NCBI GenBank assembly: GCA_024695725.1
Contig: JAILHQ010000145.1
Coordinates: forward strand, 1-64,000
From: Cyanobacteria bacterium RUI128
GTDB lineage: Bacteria > Cyanobacteriota > Vampirovibrionia > Gastranaerophilales > Gastranaerophilaceae
Length of the DNA: 64,000 nt
Direction of reading: 5' to 3'
The position numbers and the translations under genes were made by a program. The notes below the pieces were generated by a model. The model worked only from the letters and a program-made list of their open reading frames with translations. It was not told the DNA's origin and made no database searches. How positions within the stretch are numbered: the stretch's first letter is position 1; each line of letters starts with the position of its first letter. Positions 7,560-14,812 of this stretch are shown here, in pieces.

Positions 7560-7885
7560 TTTGCTTCCACCTTTCCTTGAAATCTCTCAAATTCTGATGC
7601 CGATAATCTACACGCGTTGGTGTGTAAACCAATAAACATTTTTACTTCTTCAAGGGTAATGTATGCAGGTTTCGTAGTTTTCCCGGCCGTGTAATAGTAA
7701 GGCCCGAATAAATGTTCAAAAGCACAGAGTCTTGAATAAAAGATTTTATAATTCTTTTCTGTGATGTCATTCATACCTACTGCCATTGTTGCGAATGGTA
7801 ATGCATACGCAACAGCTTTGTTTCTTTTACTTCTTGTTTTCTTTTTGTAGTTCTCAACCTTTGAGAAATCGTAAGTCAGTGCCAT
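7556..7885 (-). CDS. Conserved phage protein of MALTYDFSKV type, 109 aa
   Basis: The preferred start is ATG 7885 behind AAAGGACA; the longer upstream frame covers the structured leader. The product opens MALTYDFSKVENYK and contains FATMAVGMNDITEKNYK, FEHLFGPYYY and ITLEEVKMFIGLHTNACRL. I remember this combination from uncharacterised proteins placed near the start of early operons in many Firmicutes phages. The function is unknown. Confidence 0.75.
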   Translation of the reverse strand: MALTYDFSKVENYKKKTRSKRNKAVAYALPFATMAVGMNDITEKNYKIFYSRLCAFEHLFGPYYYTAGKTTKPAYITLEEVKMFIGLHTNACRLSASEFERFQGKVEAK

Positions 7886-7932
7886 TTTGTGTTGTCCTTT
7901 CTTTTCTTGTGTACTTTTGTAAATTTGCAAGC

Positions 7933-7956
7933 CACGCTCACGCATATTTAAGCGTG
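7933..7956 (-). repeat. Hairpin in early leader between first and second gene
   Basis: CACGCT and AGCGTG form a six-base stem with a 12-base loop. Together with the larger hairpin at 7987-8019 it structures the 136-bp gap after the regulator gene on the leftward transcript. Confidence 0.5.
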
Positions 7957-7986
7957 TTTGTAGTATTATTTTTGTGTAAAGGAAGC

Positions 7987-8019
7987 TCACGGAGTAGGAG
8001 TTTTAACTCATTTCCGTGA
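7987..8019 (-). repeat. Two-tier hairpin just after the RHH-like gene
   Basis: TCACGGA (7987-7993) pairs with TCCGTGA (8013-8019), and inside it GAGTT (7998-8002) pairs with AACTC (8005-8009). It follows the stop of the regulator gene directly. There is no U-run on the leftward transcript, so it is not an obvious terminator. It might act in antitermination or RNA processing. Confidence 0.55.
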
Positions 8020-8021
8020 AA

Positions 8022-8174
8022 CTATGCGATTTGTCGCTTAGTTTTCTCCTCTGCGTACAACTGCATAAATAAAGACCGAACTCTTGTATTCAGGTCAAGT
8101 TTACAATCTTCTTTAAGATAGCGAACTATTTCCTGTAAATCTTGACTAAGTCTTATTTGATACATTGCACTCAT
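8022..8174 (-). CDS. Small ribbon-helix-helix-like early regulator, 50 aa
   Basis: The preferred start is the ATG at 8174 (AAAGGACAG upstream). The product starts MSAMYQIRLSQDLQEIVRYL and continues as a second helix, LNTRVRSLFMQLYAEEK. A short strand (MYQIRLS) followed by two helices is the Arc/MetJ ribbon-helix-helix pattern. As the first leftward gene next to the operator array it would be well placed to act as a Cro-like or autoregulatory protein. Such proteins often bind short direct repeats, which the adjacent region has. Confidence 0.65.
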   Translation of the reverse strand: MSAMYQIRLSQDLQEIVRYLKEDCKLDLNTRVRSLFMQLYAEEKTKRQIA

Positions 8175-8214
8175 CAACTGTCCTTTCGCTTGTTTGAGTT
8201 CATACTGTATTATT

Positions 8215-8243
8215 ATTGTAATACATTTGTAAGAATAATGCAA
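8215..8243 (-). promoter_or_regulatory. Leftward early promoter
   Basis: On the minus strand TTGCAT (8243-8238) and TACAAT (8220-8215) are separated by exactly 17 bases, a good sigma-70-type promoter. It drives the early operon from 8174 downwards. The -10 box overlaps the first unit of the TGTAAKA array, so a bound regulator would block it. Confidence 0.7.
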
Positions 8244-8299
8244 GTGTATGTAATAAAAATATTTACAATCTGTAATAATAGTGTAAGAAAAGTGTAATA
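8217..8299 (+). repeat. Helically phased TGTAAKA operator array
   Basis: Six exact copies of TGTAA(T/G)A start at 8217, 8228, 8249, 8271, 8282 and 8293, with spacings of 11, 21, 22, 11 and 11 bp. A degenerate copy at 8239 fills one gap. Such phasing places all units on nearly the same face of the helix. One unit (8271) pairs with an upstream TTACA to form an imperfect palindrome at 8263-8275. This is the probable operator of the lysis-lysogeny switch. Confidence 0.75.
8262..8289 (+). promoter_or_regulatory. Possible repressor promoter, near-leaderless
   Basis: TTTACA (8262-8267) and TAAGAA (8284-8289) are 16 bases apart. A transcript from here would start only a few bases before the ATG at 8300, which also lacks any ribosome binding site. 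That matches the leaderless maintenance transcripts known for lambda-type repressors. The -10 is weak, so this is tentative. Confidence 0.4.
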
Positions 8300-8974
8300 A
8301 TGCAACATTCAGAAATTTTATCAACTATACAATCATCTATTAAACATAAACCTACTCAACAGGAGTTGGCGGATGCTTTAGGTTATAATTTAGGCACTAT
8401 TTCTGCGCGTGCTGCACGAAACAGTAATTATTCAATTGATGAAATAAAAAAACTTGAAGAATGTTTTGATTGTAAGATTTTAAGTTTTAATAAAGATGAA
8501 TATGTTAATTCTCTTGCAGCAGCTCTTGCTGCGGACTATACAAATAAGCAAATGTCTAGTGATAGCATAGAAGTTGATTATTTCCCGGATGTTTTCGGTA
8601 GCTGCGGAAACGGAACATTTGTTTTATCAGAACAAAAAGAAAAAATTTTAGTCCCGAAGCGACAAATTGAAAACTTTAGTCCAATAAAACAGTATTCTGT
8701 TATAAACGCATACGGTGATAGTATGATGCCATACATCCAAGACAAGGATGAACTTATTGTTGAACACTACGACAACGAACAAATAAAAGATAACAGAGTT
8801 TATGTGTTTCGGATCGGCGACAAGTTCTTTATAAAACGTTTAGTTTTAAATATTAATCAAGTCGTTATAAAGTCTGATAATACAATGTATGAACCGGTTA
8901 TAATTAAAGGTCCAGATTTAGAAGATTTCCAAATAATAGGCAAAATTGTAGGACTTTTCCGGAGAATGGGGTAA
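8300..8974 (+). CDS. CI/LexA-like repressor with S24 peptidase domain
   Basis: The 224-residue protein combines an N-terminal helix-turn-helix (QQELADALGYNLGTISARAA, residues 20-39) with a C-terminal S24 autopeptidase domain. The catalytic serine is in YGDSMM (S141) and the general-base lysine in FFIKRL (K179). The likely self-cleavage bond is C102-G103 in FGSCGNG, the Cys-Gly type known from UmuD rather than the Ala-Gly of LexA. It should hold the prophage silent and fall apart during SOS. It is divergent from the early operon across the operator array and overlaps the next gene (TAATGA). Confidence 0.93.
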   Translation: MQHSEILSTIQSSIKHKPTQQELADALGYNLGTISARAARNSNYSIDEIKKLEECFDCKILSFNKDEYVNSLAAALAADYTNKQMSSDSIEVDYFPDVFGSCGNGTFVLSEQKEKILVPKRQIENFSPIKQYSVINAYGDSMMPYIQDKDELIVEHYDNEQIKDNRVYVFRIGDKFFIKRLVLNINQVVIKSDNTMYEPVIIKGPDLEDFQIIGKIVGLFRRMG

Positions 8975-9318
8975 TGAAAGACTATCATAATTTATTTGAG
9001 TGTTCGTGTGGGAAGTTTCTTCCGTTTGGCACAAAGAGATGCCCACATTGTGGTTATGACTATACAAATATTGACAAATCAGAGAAAAAATTTCTATTCG
9101 AAAAGTTTTATATGGGATTTTGTTTTGTATTTCCATTTGTTGCGTTGAGTTTTTTTAAACCTAGTGCGTTTGAATGCATAGGGGAACTAACAGTAATATT
9201 TTTACCGTTCTTACTTTATTTTACGTTTATTTGGTATAACGATTCAAAAGAGTTTTCTAAATATCGTAAAACTATTTATGAAATATTGGATAGAGAAGTA
9301 GAAAAAGAAAATAATTAA
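8974..9318 (+). CDS. Zinc-ribbon membrane protein co-expressed with the repressor
   Basis: The 114-residue product has a zinc ribbon at its N-terminus (C10, C12 and CPHC at about 24-27), then two hydrophobic segments (about residues 46-62 and 70-86) and a charged C-terminal tail. Its start overlaps the repressor stop, so it is likely expressed in the lysogen. Lysogenically expressed membrane proteins commonly exclude superinfecting phages or modify the host envelope. That role is inferred from position only. Confidence 0.75.
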   Translation: MKDYHNLFECSCGKFLPFGTKRCPHCGYDYTNIDKSEKKFLFEKFYMGFCFVFPFVALSFFKPSAFECIGELTVIFLPFLLYFTFIWYNDSKEFSKYRKTIYEILDREVEKENN

Positions 9319-9323
9319 CTTTT

Positions 9324-9383
9324 CATTCTCATTATCATTTTCATTGTCATAATACATTAACATTTACATTATCATTTACATTA
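9324..9383 (+). repeat. Degenerate CATTNN hexamer repeat, ten units
   Basis: Starting six bases after the stop of the membrane protein gene, the sequence reads as ten units beginning CAT, nearly all CATT plus two variable bases, with a period of six (one unit of seven). No protein frame of interest uses it. It may be an iteron-like protein binding region or simple slippage. Confidence 0.7.
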
Positions 9384-9405
9384 GGTTTTTTTTAGTTGTC
9401 TTATT

Positions 9406-9426
9406 AAAATAACCTATGGTTATTTT
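9406..9426. terminator. AT-rich palindrome, possible bidirectional terminator
   Basis: AAAATAACC (9406-9414) and GGTTATTTT (9418-9426) form a nine-base stem with a three-base loop. It ends the repressor operon region and precedes the late leader. Confidence 0.45.
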
Positions 9427-9487
9427 TATTAGTGTTAAAGATGTAAAAAGATACCCCAAAACACTTCATATTGTGTGGGCAATATTC

Positions 9488-9493
9488 TATAAT
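9488..9493 (+). promoter_or_regulatory. Candidate late-region promoter (-10 only)
   Basis: A perfect TATAAT at 9488-9493 lies 100 bases before the next gene, but no convincing -35 box is seen at the right distance. That could indicate dependence on an activator, as is usual for late phage promoters. The rest of the 275-bp gap shows the hexamer repeat, one palindrome and ATACCCCAAAA at 9451-9461. Confidence 0.4.
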
Positions 9494-9593
9494 AGAATTG
9501 TGGTACGAAGTACGAGTTGAGTAACTTTTAGAGTGAAAACGCTAGTTAGTCGTCAGGGCGGTAGTTCTATGTCCTAAAATGTGAGGGTAGTGT

Positions 9594-9950
9594 ATGGAAT
9601 GTTGTCAGGTATTATTTAGACCAAATGAACGCTTCATTTTATATCCTACACGAGAGTTTAAAGACCGGATACTTCAGCACGGAATATGTCCGAAGTGCAA
9701 CGCTTGGATAGTAGAACTCATAGAACAAAGATACGACGGAAAAAGATTTATAACGAGGGCAACAAAGTCTAAAGCACTCAAATTGTATAACCGGTATGAA
9801 TCAGAAATAAATAAATCAGCCACGCCAAAAAAGATTAAACAGGGAAACAAATCTAACATGGCTTGGAAATATGGGGTAACAGTCCCAATAAAAAATGGTT
9901 ATAATGTGTATTCGGTTGATTTCAACGGTACAAGAGAAAAGATTAAATAA
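9594..9950 (+). CDS. Cys-rich phage protein before the terminase, possible late regulator
   Basis: The 118-residue product has C3, C4 and CPKC at 32-35, a probable zinc knuckle, followed by a basic region (RYDGKRFITRATKSKALKL) and a short beta-rich end. The start has a weak GAGGG site. It lies alone between two noncoding stretches, ahead of the structural genes and followed by a strong terminator, the usual place of a late-gene regulator. The family is not recognised; the regulatory role is inference. Confidence 0.65.
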   Translation: MECCQVLFRPNERFILYPTREFKDRILQHGICPKCNAWIVELIEQRYDGKRFITRATKSKALKLYNRYESEINKSATPKKIKQGNKSNMAWKYGVTVPIKNGYNVYSVDFNGTREKIK

Positions 9951-9991
9951 ATAAAATATCAAGCATAAGATGTCAGAAATTTACTTCAAAC

Positions 9992-10036
9992 AAAGTGGGG
10001 ACTCACTATCCAAAACTATAACCCCACTTTTATTTT
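9992..10036 (+). terminator. Terminator after the Cys-rich gene
   Basis: AAAGTGGGG (9992-10000) and CCCCACTTT (10022-10030) form a nine-base stem followed by TATTTTA. It isolates the preceding gene from the morphogenesis operon. Confidence 0.7.
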
Positions 10037-10086
10037 AGACTTATACTTCCTTTACACTATTCTTCAAATTATGTGTTAGATTTGAG

Positions 10087-10136
10087 AACCCCTATATTTT
10101 AATTTTTGGGGTATGCATATAGGGGTTTTTTATTTT
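10087..10136 (+). terminator. Long-loop hairpin with U-run before the structural operon
   Basis: AACCCCTATAT (10087-10097) pairs with ATATAGGGGTT (10117-10127), followed by TTTTATTTT. An alternative shorter pairing ACCCC with GGGGT exists inside (10088-10112). A similar element recurs at 38857-38885, after the large terminase gene. Confidence 0.6.
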
Positions 10137-10350
10137 GTTCAGAGCAATATTCAGATACCTTTTATTACTCCCGCAGATTTTATTAGATGCAATTATTTAT
10201 ATAGTTCTTGAGAGAAAAGAAATAGTAGGGTTTGAATTTATTTGCACAAAACAGGCAAATGAGAGAAAAGAAGATATCAGACGGCAAGTCCTGAAGCACT
10301 ATTTGCTTCAATGTTATAAACAGGTTTACAAAAAGAATGAAAAAGAATGA
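10135..10350 (+). CDS. Possible small hydrophobic phage protein, 71 aa
   Basis: The frame uses a TTG at 10135 with no ribosome binding site, directly inside the U-run of the preceding hairpin. Its N-terminus is hydrophobic (YLLLLPQILLDAIIYIVL), its C-terminus basic. It overlaps the next gene by a few bases, which speaks for coding, while the missing start signals speak against. No family is recognised. Confidence 0.35.
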   Translation: MFRAIFRYLLLLPQILLDAIIYIVLERKEIVGFEFICTKQANERKEDIRRQVLKHYLLQCYKQVYKKNEKE

Positions 10351-10820
10351 GAAAAGATTGGATAAAGATAAAAAACTATTATCTCGCTCACGAGATTTCA
10401 TTAGAAGAATTATCGAAAAAATACAAAGTATCGACAAGCGCAGTAAATAAGCATTGTAGACTTGAAAAATGGGTTGAGCAAAAGAACGCAAAAAAACAGG
10501 AAATTGATAAAAAAGTAGCAGAAAGAGTAATAAATCAAGAAATTGATAAAAAAGTAAGAGCGAACGAAAAACACACTGAATTATATAATAAAGGTTTAGA
10601 AGTTGCAGAACTTCTCCTGAATACATATTTAGAAGAATTGAAATCAGGCAAAAAAACCAAAAAGGCAAATGCTTACAATTTAGATTTTGTTATGAAAGCA
10701 ATTGCTAACGCACAAAAAGGTCAGAGATTATCATTAAGAATTGATGACAGTGGAGAGTTAGAAACCAACAAAGAACCTGAAGTTTTTTGTATTAAGGGTT
10801 TAGACGTAGACAAGATTTAG
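10347..10820 (+). CDS. Terminase small subunit
   Basis: The 157-residue protein begins with a helix-turn-helix of the terminase small subunit type (ISLEELSKKYKVSTSAVNKH) that would bind the packaging site. A charged helical linker follows, then an oligomerisation region (LYNKGLEVAELLLNTYLEEL) and a C-terminal strand-rich tail. It is first among the recognised structural genes, immediately before the portal. The large subunit, usually adjacent, is encoded 27 kb away at the other end of the operon. Confidence 0.8.
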   Translation: MRKDWIKIKNYYLAHEISLEELSKKYKVSTSAVNKHCRLEKWVEQKNAKKQEIDKKVAERVINQEIDKKVRANEKHTELYNKGLEVAELLLNTYLEELKSGKKTKKANAYNLDFVMKAIANAQKGQRLSLRIDDSGELETNKEPEVFCIKGLDVDKI

Positions 10821-10831
10821 AGGTAAATAAA

Positions 10832-12682
10832 TTGAGTTTTGAATATATTGTAGATAAACAAACTAAAAAACTTAATAAAGACCAAGAAGATTATTGCATC
10901 AAAAGAGTTGTTGATGATTTTGAGCAGTTCGACCGTAATCGAAGTGTTAATACGGCACAAGCGCAAGAAGTAATTAACGAAGTTTTCTTCAAAAACAAAC
11001 CCAAAGCATCAACCGATAAAAATGAGCGTTGGAAATCTAAAATAAAAATGTGTAAAACTTATATGTTTTATCAGGTATTGAAAGCGTTTATTTGGAAGAA
11101 TGTATATGCAAATGTTAATAGTATGTTTGATGTTTCCGGAGAAAACCTAGAAGCAAACAACGATAGTAACAAGCAAAAAGCAATGCTTGTTGATATCCTC
11201 GAAAAAATGGAATTTCAAAAAACTTGTGATAAAGTTATTGATAATGCTATTCTCTATGGTGAAATGATTTCAATGTCTGCTTGGAAAAAGCAGTCAGAAG
11301 AAGTCAGGAGACCAATTAAATTTACCGACCTTTTGAACCAAGATGTATTGGCAGAGCGTTTAAAAGGTCATTTTTATTGGACAACTGAAAAACCGATATA
11401 CGATAACCCTTATGTATATCCTGTCAATCCTGCCAATTTTGTTTATGACGTAACACAAAAAGATAATTGGGAAGAATGCCCTAAAATATATAGAAGTTGG
11501 AAAACACCAAATGACATTATAAATAACAAGTTTTATAACATCAAAAAAGAAGATAGACAGGCTATTCGTGATTTGGTAAAACAATCAGAACAAAGTGAGT
11601 CGCAACGTGATGAAAGTTTGCAAAAAGAAGATGTAAATGGCAGAACTGTTGAAGTTTTAGAACATTGGGGCAATTTTACGCTTCAGGACGGAACTGTTTT
11701 AAAGAATTGGCACATTGTAGTTGTCGGCAAAAAGTTCTTAGTCCGTTTTGCTAAAAATAATCGTATCTTAAACCCATTTAGTTATGGGGCATTTGTTGTA
11801 GATCCGGAAACAAAACGAGGGATAAGTCCGCTTTATTGCGTATTAGACTTAGCGCATACGCAAGAAGATTTAATGAACCGAACTGTTGATATGCAGTCAT
11901 TATCAGAAAACCCACCGCTTTTAGCACCTGAGGGGTTCTTTGATGAGGAAGAAATCAAACTTTATCCGGGTAAGATTATAGAATACGAAGATAATTTAAG
12001 TTCAACAAATGCATTCAAACAAGTTGAATTTAACAATACAGTATTCTTGAATGATATCACTTATATTTCTGATTTAATGGCTGAAATATCGGGCATATTC
12101 CCGAATATGGCGGGCGCAGATGAGAGCAGAGCAAAAACTGCAACCGAAATATCAACAAAAGCACAGGGGCAATTGACTAGATTATCAATGTTGATTGATA
12201 TTATAAATCAAGACTTTGTAATTCCGGTTGTTAAAAAAGTTGCCAAATTATGTGCTGATTTCAAAAGTGGTACTGAAAACATATTGATTGATAAAGGTTC
12301 AGATAAGGAAATTATACAAGTTGATGACAAAGTTAGACAAGCAGAATATAGATATACTTATTCTGATAGAACGGCTACAACCGAAAGAAGCAATAAGGCT
12401 GATATTGTTGTTAATGCTTGCAAAGAATTTGCACAATTCATACCGTTAAACGGTCAAGAGTTGTTTACGTGGTACATGGAACAAAAAGACGTTGAAAATC
12501 CTGAAAGATTTTTGCAAAACCAAAACTTAATGCCGGTTGAAATGCAAGATGCCTTAATGCAACGTCCTGAATATCAACAACTTGCGCAAGCAATTGAAAT
12601 GCAAAAAGAGAATGAAGCATCACAAGAACCACAACAATTTAATTCTGATGCAAGTATACCCGAAGCACAACCAATGGAGTAG
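10832..12682 (+). CDS. Portal protein
   Basis: A 616-residue protein in the position and size range of podovirus portals, which form the dodecameric ring through which DNA enters and leaves the head. Features include a helical N-terminus, a RWKSKIKMCKTYMFYQVLKA segment, an ILYGEMISMSAWKK stretch and a C-terminal Gln/Pro-rich tail. It starts with TTG at 10832, supported by GAGGT eight bases upstream. Sequence resemblance is to P22/HK620-like and large podophage portals in general character; the exact subfamily is uncertain. Confidence 0.85.
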   Translation: MSFEYIVDKQTKKLNKDQEDYCIKRVVDDFEQFDRNRSVNTAQAQEVINEVFFKNKPKASTDKNERWKSKIKMCKTYMFYQVLKAFIWKNVYANVNSMFDVSGENLEANNDSNKQKAMLVDILEKMEFQKTCDKVIDNAILYGEMISMSAWKKQSEEVRRPIKFTDLLNQDVLAERLKGHFYWTTEKPIYDNPYVYPVNPANFVYDVTQKDNWEECPKIYRSWKTPNDIINNKFYNIKKEDRQAIRDLVKQSEQSESQRDESLQKEDVNGRTVEVLEHWGNFTLQDGTVLKNWHIVVVGKKFLVRFAKNNRILNPFSYGAFVVDPETKRGISPLYCVLDLAHTQEDLMNRTVDMQSLSENPPLLAPEGFFDEEEIKLYPGKIIEYEDNLSSTNAFKQVEFNNTVFLNDITYISDLMAEISGIFPNMAGADESRAKTATEISTKAQGQLTRLSMLIDIINQDFVIPVVKKVAKLCADFKSGTENILIDKGSDKEIIQVDDKVRQAEYRYTYSDRTATTERSNKADIVVNACKEFAQFIPLNGQELFTWYMEQKDVENPERFLQNQNLMPVEMQDALMQRPEYQQLAQAIEMQKENEASQEPQQFNSDASIPEAQPME

Positions 12683-12685
12683 TGA

Positions 12686-12913
12686 ATGAAAGATATTGAA
12701 TTTTATCAGGCAAGATATCGTGATGATCTTGCTAATTCAGAAGTGTATGAACTTATAAAAGAACAACAAATTGAAATGTTACTAGAATATGCCACTACCA
12801 ATATAGACGAAAAAGAGTTCAAAGGTATGGCTAAACTAATCGCTAAAACAGGCGGTTGGAAAAAAGATTATAAGAAGAAATTAGAAATCAAAAAGAATGA
12901 GGAGAAAAGATGA
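12686..12913 (+). CDS. Hypothetical protein between portal and scaffold, 75 aa
   Basis: A GGAG site overlaps the portal stop and the frame begins four bases later. The product is charged and helical with a lysine-rich end (KKDYKKKLEIKKNEEKR). It overlaps the scaffold start. It may be a head-assembly accessory; no family is recognised. Confidence 0.7.
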   Translation: MKDIEFYQARYRDDLANSEVYELIKEQQIEMLLEYATTNIDEKEFKGMAKLIAKTGGWKKDYKKKLEIKKNEEKR

Positions 12914-13824
12914 TGACTGAAACTATCGAAACGAACGCAGATACTTCAATGGAAGTTGAAACACAACAAGAGCCTACCACTGATGTAGACACCTCTAACA
13001 ATGATGTAGTAAACGACAGTGAACCTGCTGAAACGCAAAATGTCGAAGAACCTGTTGAAGAAGTTACCGAGGGAAAATACAAGACACTCGACCAAGCAAA
13101 CAAAGCATACGCCGACCTTGAAAAGAAACTTGGGGAACAATCAGCAGAATTGGGCGAATTAAGAAAAATGCGTGATGAATACAACGCAGAAAAGGAACAA
13201 AAACAAGCGGAAGCACTACAAAACGCTCAAAATAATGGTTTTAATTCAGTTGTTGAATATGAAAACCATACCGAACTTGTTAATTTTGTTGCTGACGAAT
13301 TTGAAAAGAATATTGCAGAATGTTCTTATCCTGAAGAAGTCAAAAACTTAATCGACCAATACCGTATAACTCCGAATAAAGAAATTCTTAAAACAATTAA
13401 GAATGAATTTGATGTTGATACTGTTGAAAATATCGCACTTGCTTCCAAAGAAAAAGAAAATGAACTTCAACAACGTGTGTATGATGAGGTTAAGGCATCA
13501 GCAAGTGAATATTTAAACAATAGTGTCAATAAATATGCAGATAGGTTTAATAACCCTGCATTTGCCGAATTATATGGAGAAGCATTTAGAGCGTACGGTG
13601 TCAGACTTGATACTGATAAATTTGTTAATCTCATGGACTCTTACGAAAACTTCATTATTAAATCGGCAGGTCTTAACAAAGGTATTGCCAACGATAACAT
13701 CAATGCAACTGATGAAATCGCAGGTCTTACCAACGCAGGTAGAAATACCCAAAACGCTTCAGAAAGAGATATTTTATCAATGTCTGATGCTGAAATGCGT
13801 AGGGAAATACTTAGTAAAATTTAG
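12910..13824 (+). CDS. Scaffolding protein
   Basis: The 304-residue product is strongly acidic at its N-terminus (first 60 residues rich in Glu, Thr and Asp) and has a coiled coil at about 60-105 (YADLEKKLGEQSAELGEL). The rest is helical. This composition, and the place directly before the capsid gene, are those of phage scaffolding proteins that guide procapsid assembly and are then lost. GAGGAG precedes the tandem ATG codons at the start. Confidence 0.85.
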   Translation: MMTETIETNADTSMEVETQQEPTTDVDTSNNDVVNDSEPAETQNVEEPVEEVTEGKYKTLDQANKAYADLEKKLGEQSAELGELRKMRDEYNAEKEQKQAEALQNAQNNGFNSVVEYENHTELVNFVADEFEKNIAECSYPEEVKNLIDQYRITPNKEILKTIKNEFDVDTVENIALASKEKENELQQRVYDEVKASASEYLNNSVNKYADRFNNPAFAELYGEAFRAYGVRLDTDKFVNLMDSYENFIIKSAGLNKGIANDNINATDEIAGLTNAGRNTQNASERDILSMSDAEMRREILSKI

Positions 13825-13838
13825 AAAGGATACTTAAA

Positions 13839-14735
13839 ATGTCAGTAGAACAATTTATAAAAACAACCATAGATACACATTTTCGTAAGTATATCTATGA
13901 AGAATTAGTAATCGGTAAACTTGCACATACTGATTTTAAATCAGGTGTGAAAAGAGGGGACGAAGTTGATGTTATTATGCCGGCTATGGTAACTTTGTCA
14001 GATTATGACGGTTCAGATTTGGCAGATCCGGAAATGGCTACAACTTCTATCACTAAAGTTAAAATCAACAAAGGTAAATCATTCCACTTTGAAGTTGATG
14101 AAGTTGTTAAAAAGCAAATTGAAAATGCTAAAAATAACGACGAAAAATTAAGACTAGCAACTGAATACGCAAAAGATGCAACTAAACAATTCTCAGCAGG
14201 TATCGACGGTGCTTACGGTAATCTTTATACTAGAGCAGGTCATTACCTAGATAATAGCGGTTCTGCAATCACTCTTGATGCAGATTATGCTAAAGAAATC
14301 TTGGCGTATATGCAGGCTGAATTCCAACGTGGAGACGGCAAAGGTCATACAAATTGGGTAGACGGTCAAATGGTTGCTATTGTTCCACCTGAATATCAGT
14401 TCTATTTAGGCAAACTTGATGAACTTAAATATACTGAATCAGGTCAAAGAAAAACCGAAAAAGGTTTTATCGGAAGATTATGCGGTTGGGATATTCTTGT
14501 ATCTAACAACATTGCACAACCTGAAAGCGGTGTTTTCTATCCTTTATTTGGTTATAGAGGGAAAACACTTGCAGGTGGTGTATCTTCTGAATTAAATACA
14601 ATGACTTATATTCCTGATAAGAAGTTTAATACTTGTTATAAAGGATATGGTTTGTATGGTGTAAGCGCACCTAGAGCAGACTTCTTAGGTACTGTTAAGG
14701 TATCAGCACCATTACAATTATCAACTAGAAATTAA
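13839..14735 (+). CDS. Major capsid protein
   Basis: The 298-residue protein follows the scaffold gene with an AAAGGA site. It contains VEQFIKTTIDTHFRKYIYEE at its start, then the region GVKRGDEVDVIMPAMVTLSDYDG and a central KINKGKSFHFEVDEVVKKQ, as in P22-like and related podophage coat proteins with an HK97-type fold. Strong ribosome binding sites and a terminator just after the gene suit high expression. It would form the icosahedral shell. Confidence 0.88.
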   Translation: MSVEQFIKTTIDTHFRKYIYEELVIGKLAHTDFKSGVKRGDEVDVIMPAMVTLSDYDGSDLADPEMATTSITKVKINKGKSFHFEVDEVVKKQIENAKNNDEKLRLATEYAKDATKQFSAGIDGAYGNLYTRAGHYLDNSGSAITLDADYAKEILAYMQAEFQRGDGKGHTNWVDGQMVAIVPPEYQFYLGKLDELKYTESGQRKTEKGFIGRLCGWDILVSNNIAQPESGVFYPLFGYRGKTLAGGVSSELNTMTYIPDKKFNTCYKGYGLYGVSAPRADFLGTVKVSAPLQLSTRN

Positions 14736-14763
14736 ACTTACAGCAATTTGGAAAAGCACTCTC

Positions 14764-14793
14764 GGGCGATTTTCGACCAATCGCCCTTTATTT
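14764..14793 (+). terminator. Terminator/attenuator after the capsid gene
   Basis: GGGCGATT (14764-14771) pairs with AATCGCCC (14779-14786), followed by TTTATTT. It would trim or reduce transcription after the major capsid protein gene. Confidence 0.75.
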
Positions 14794-14812
14794 AAAAGAA
14801 AGGATTTTAAAA

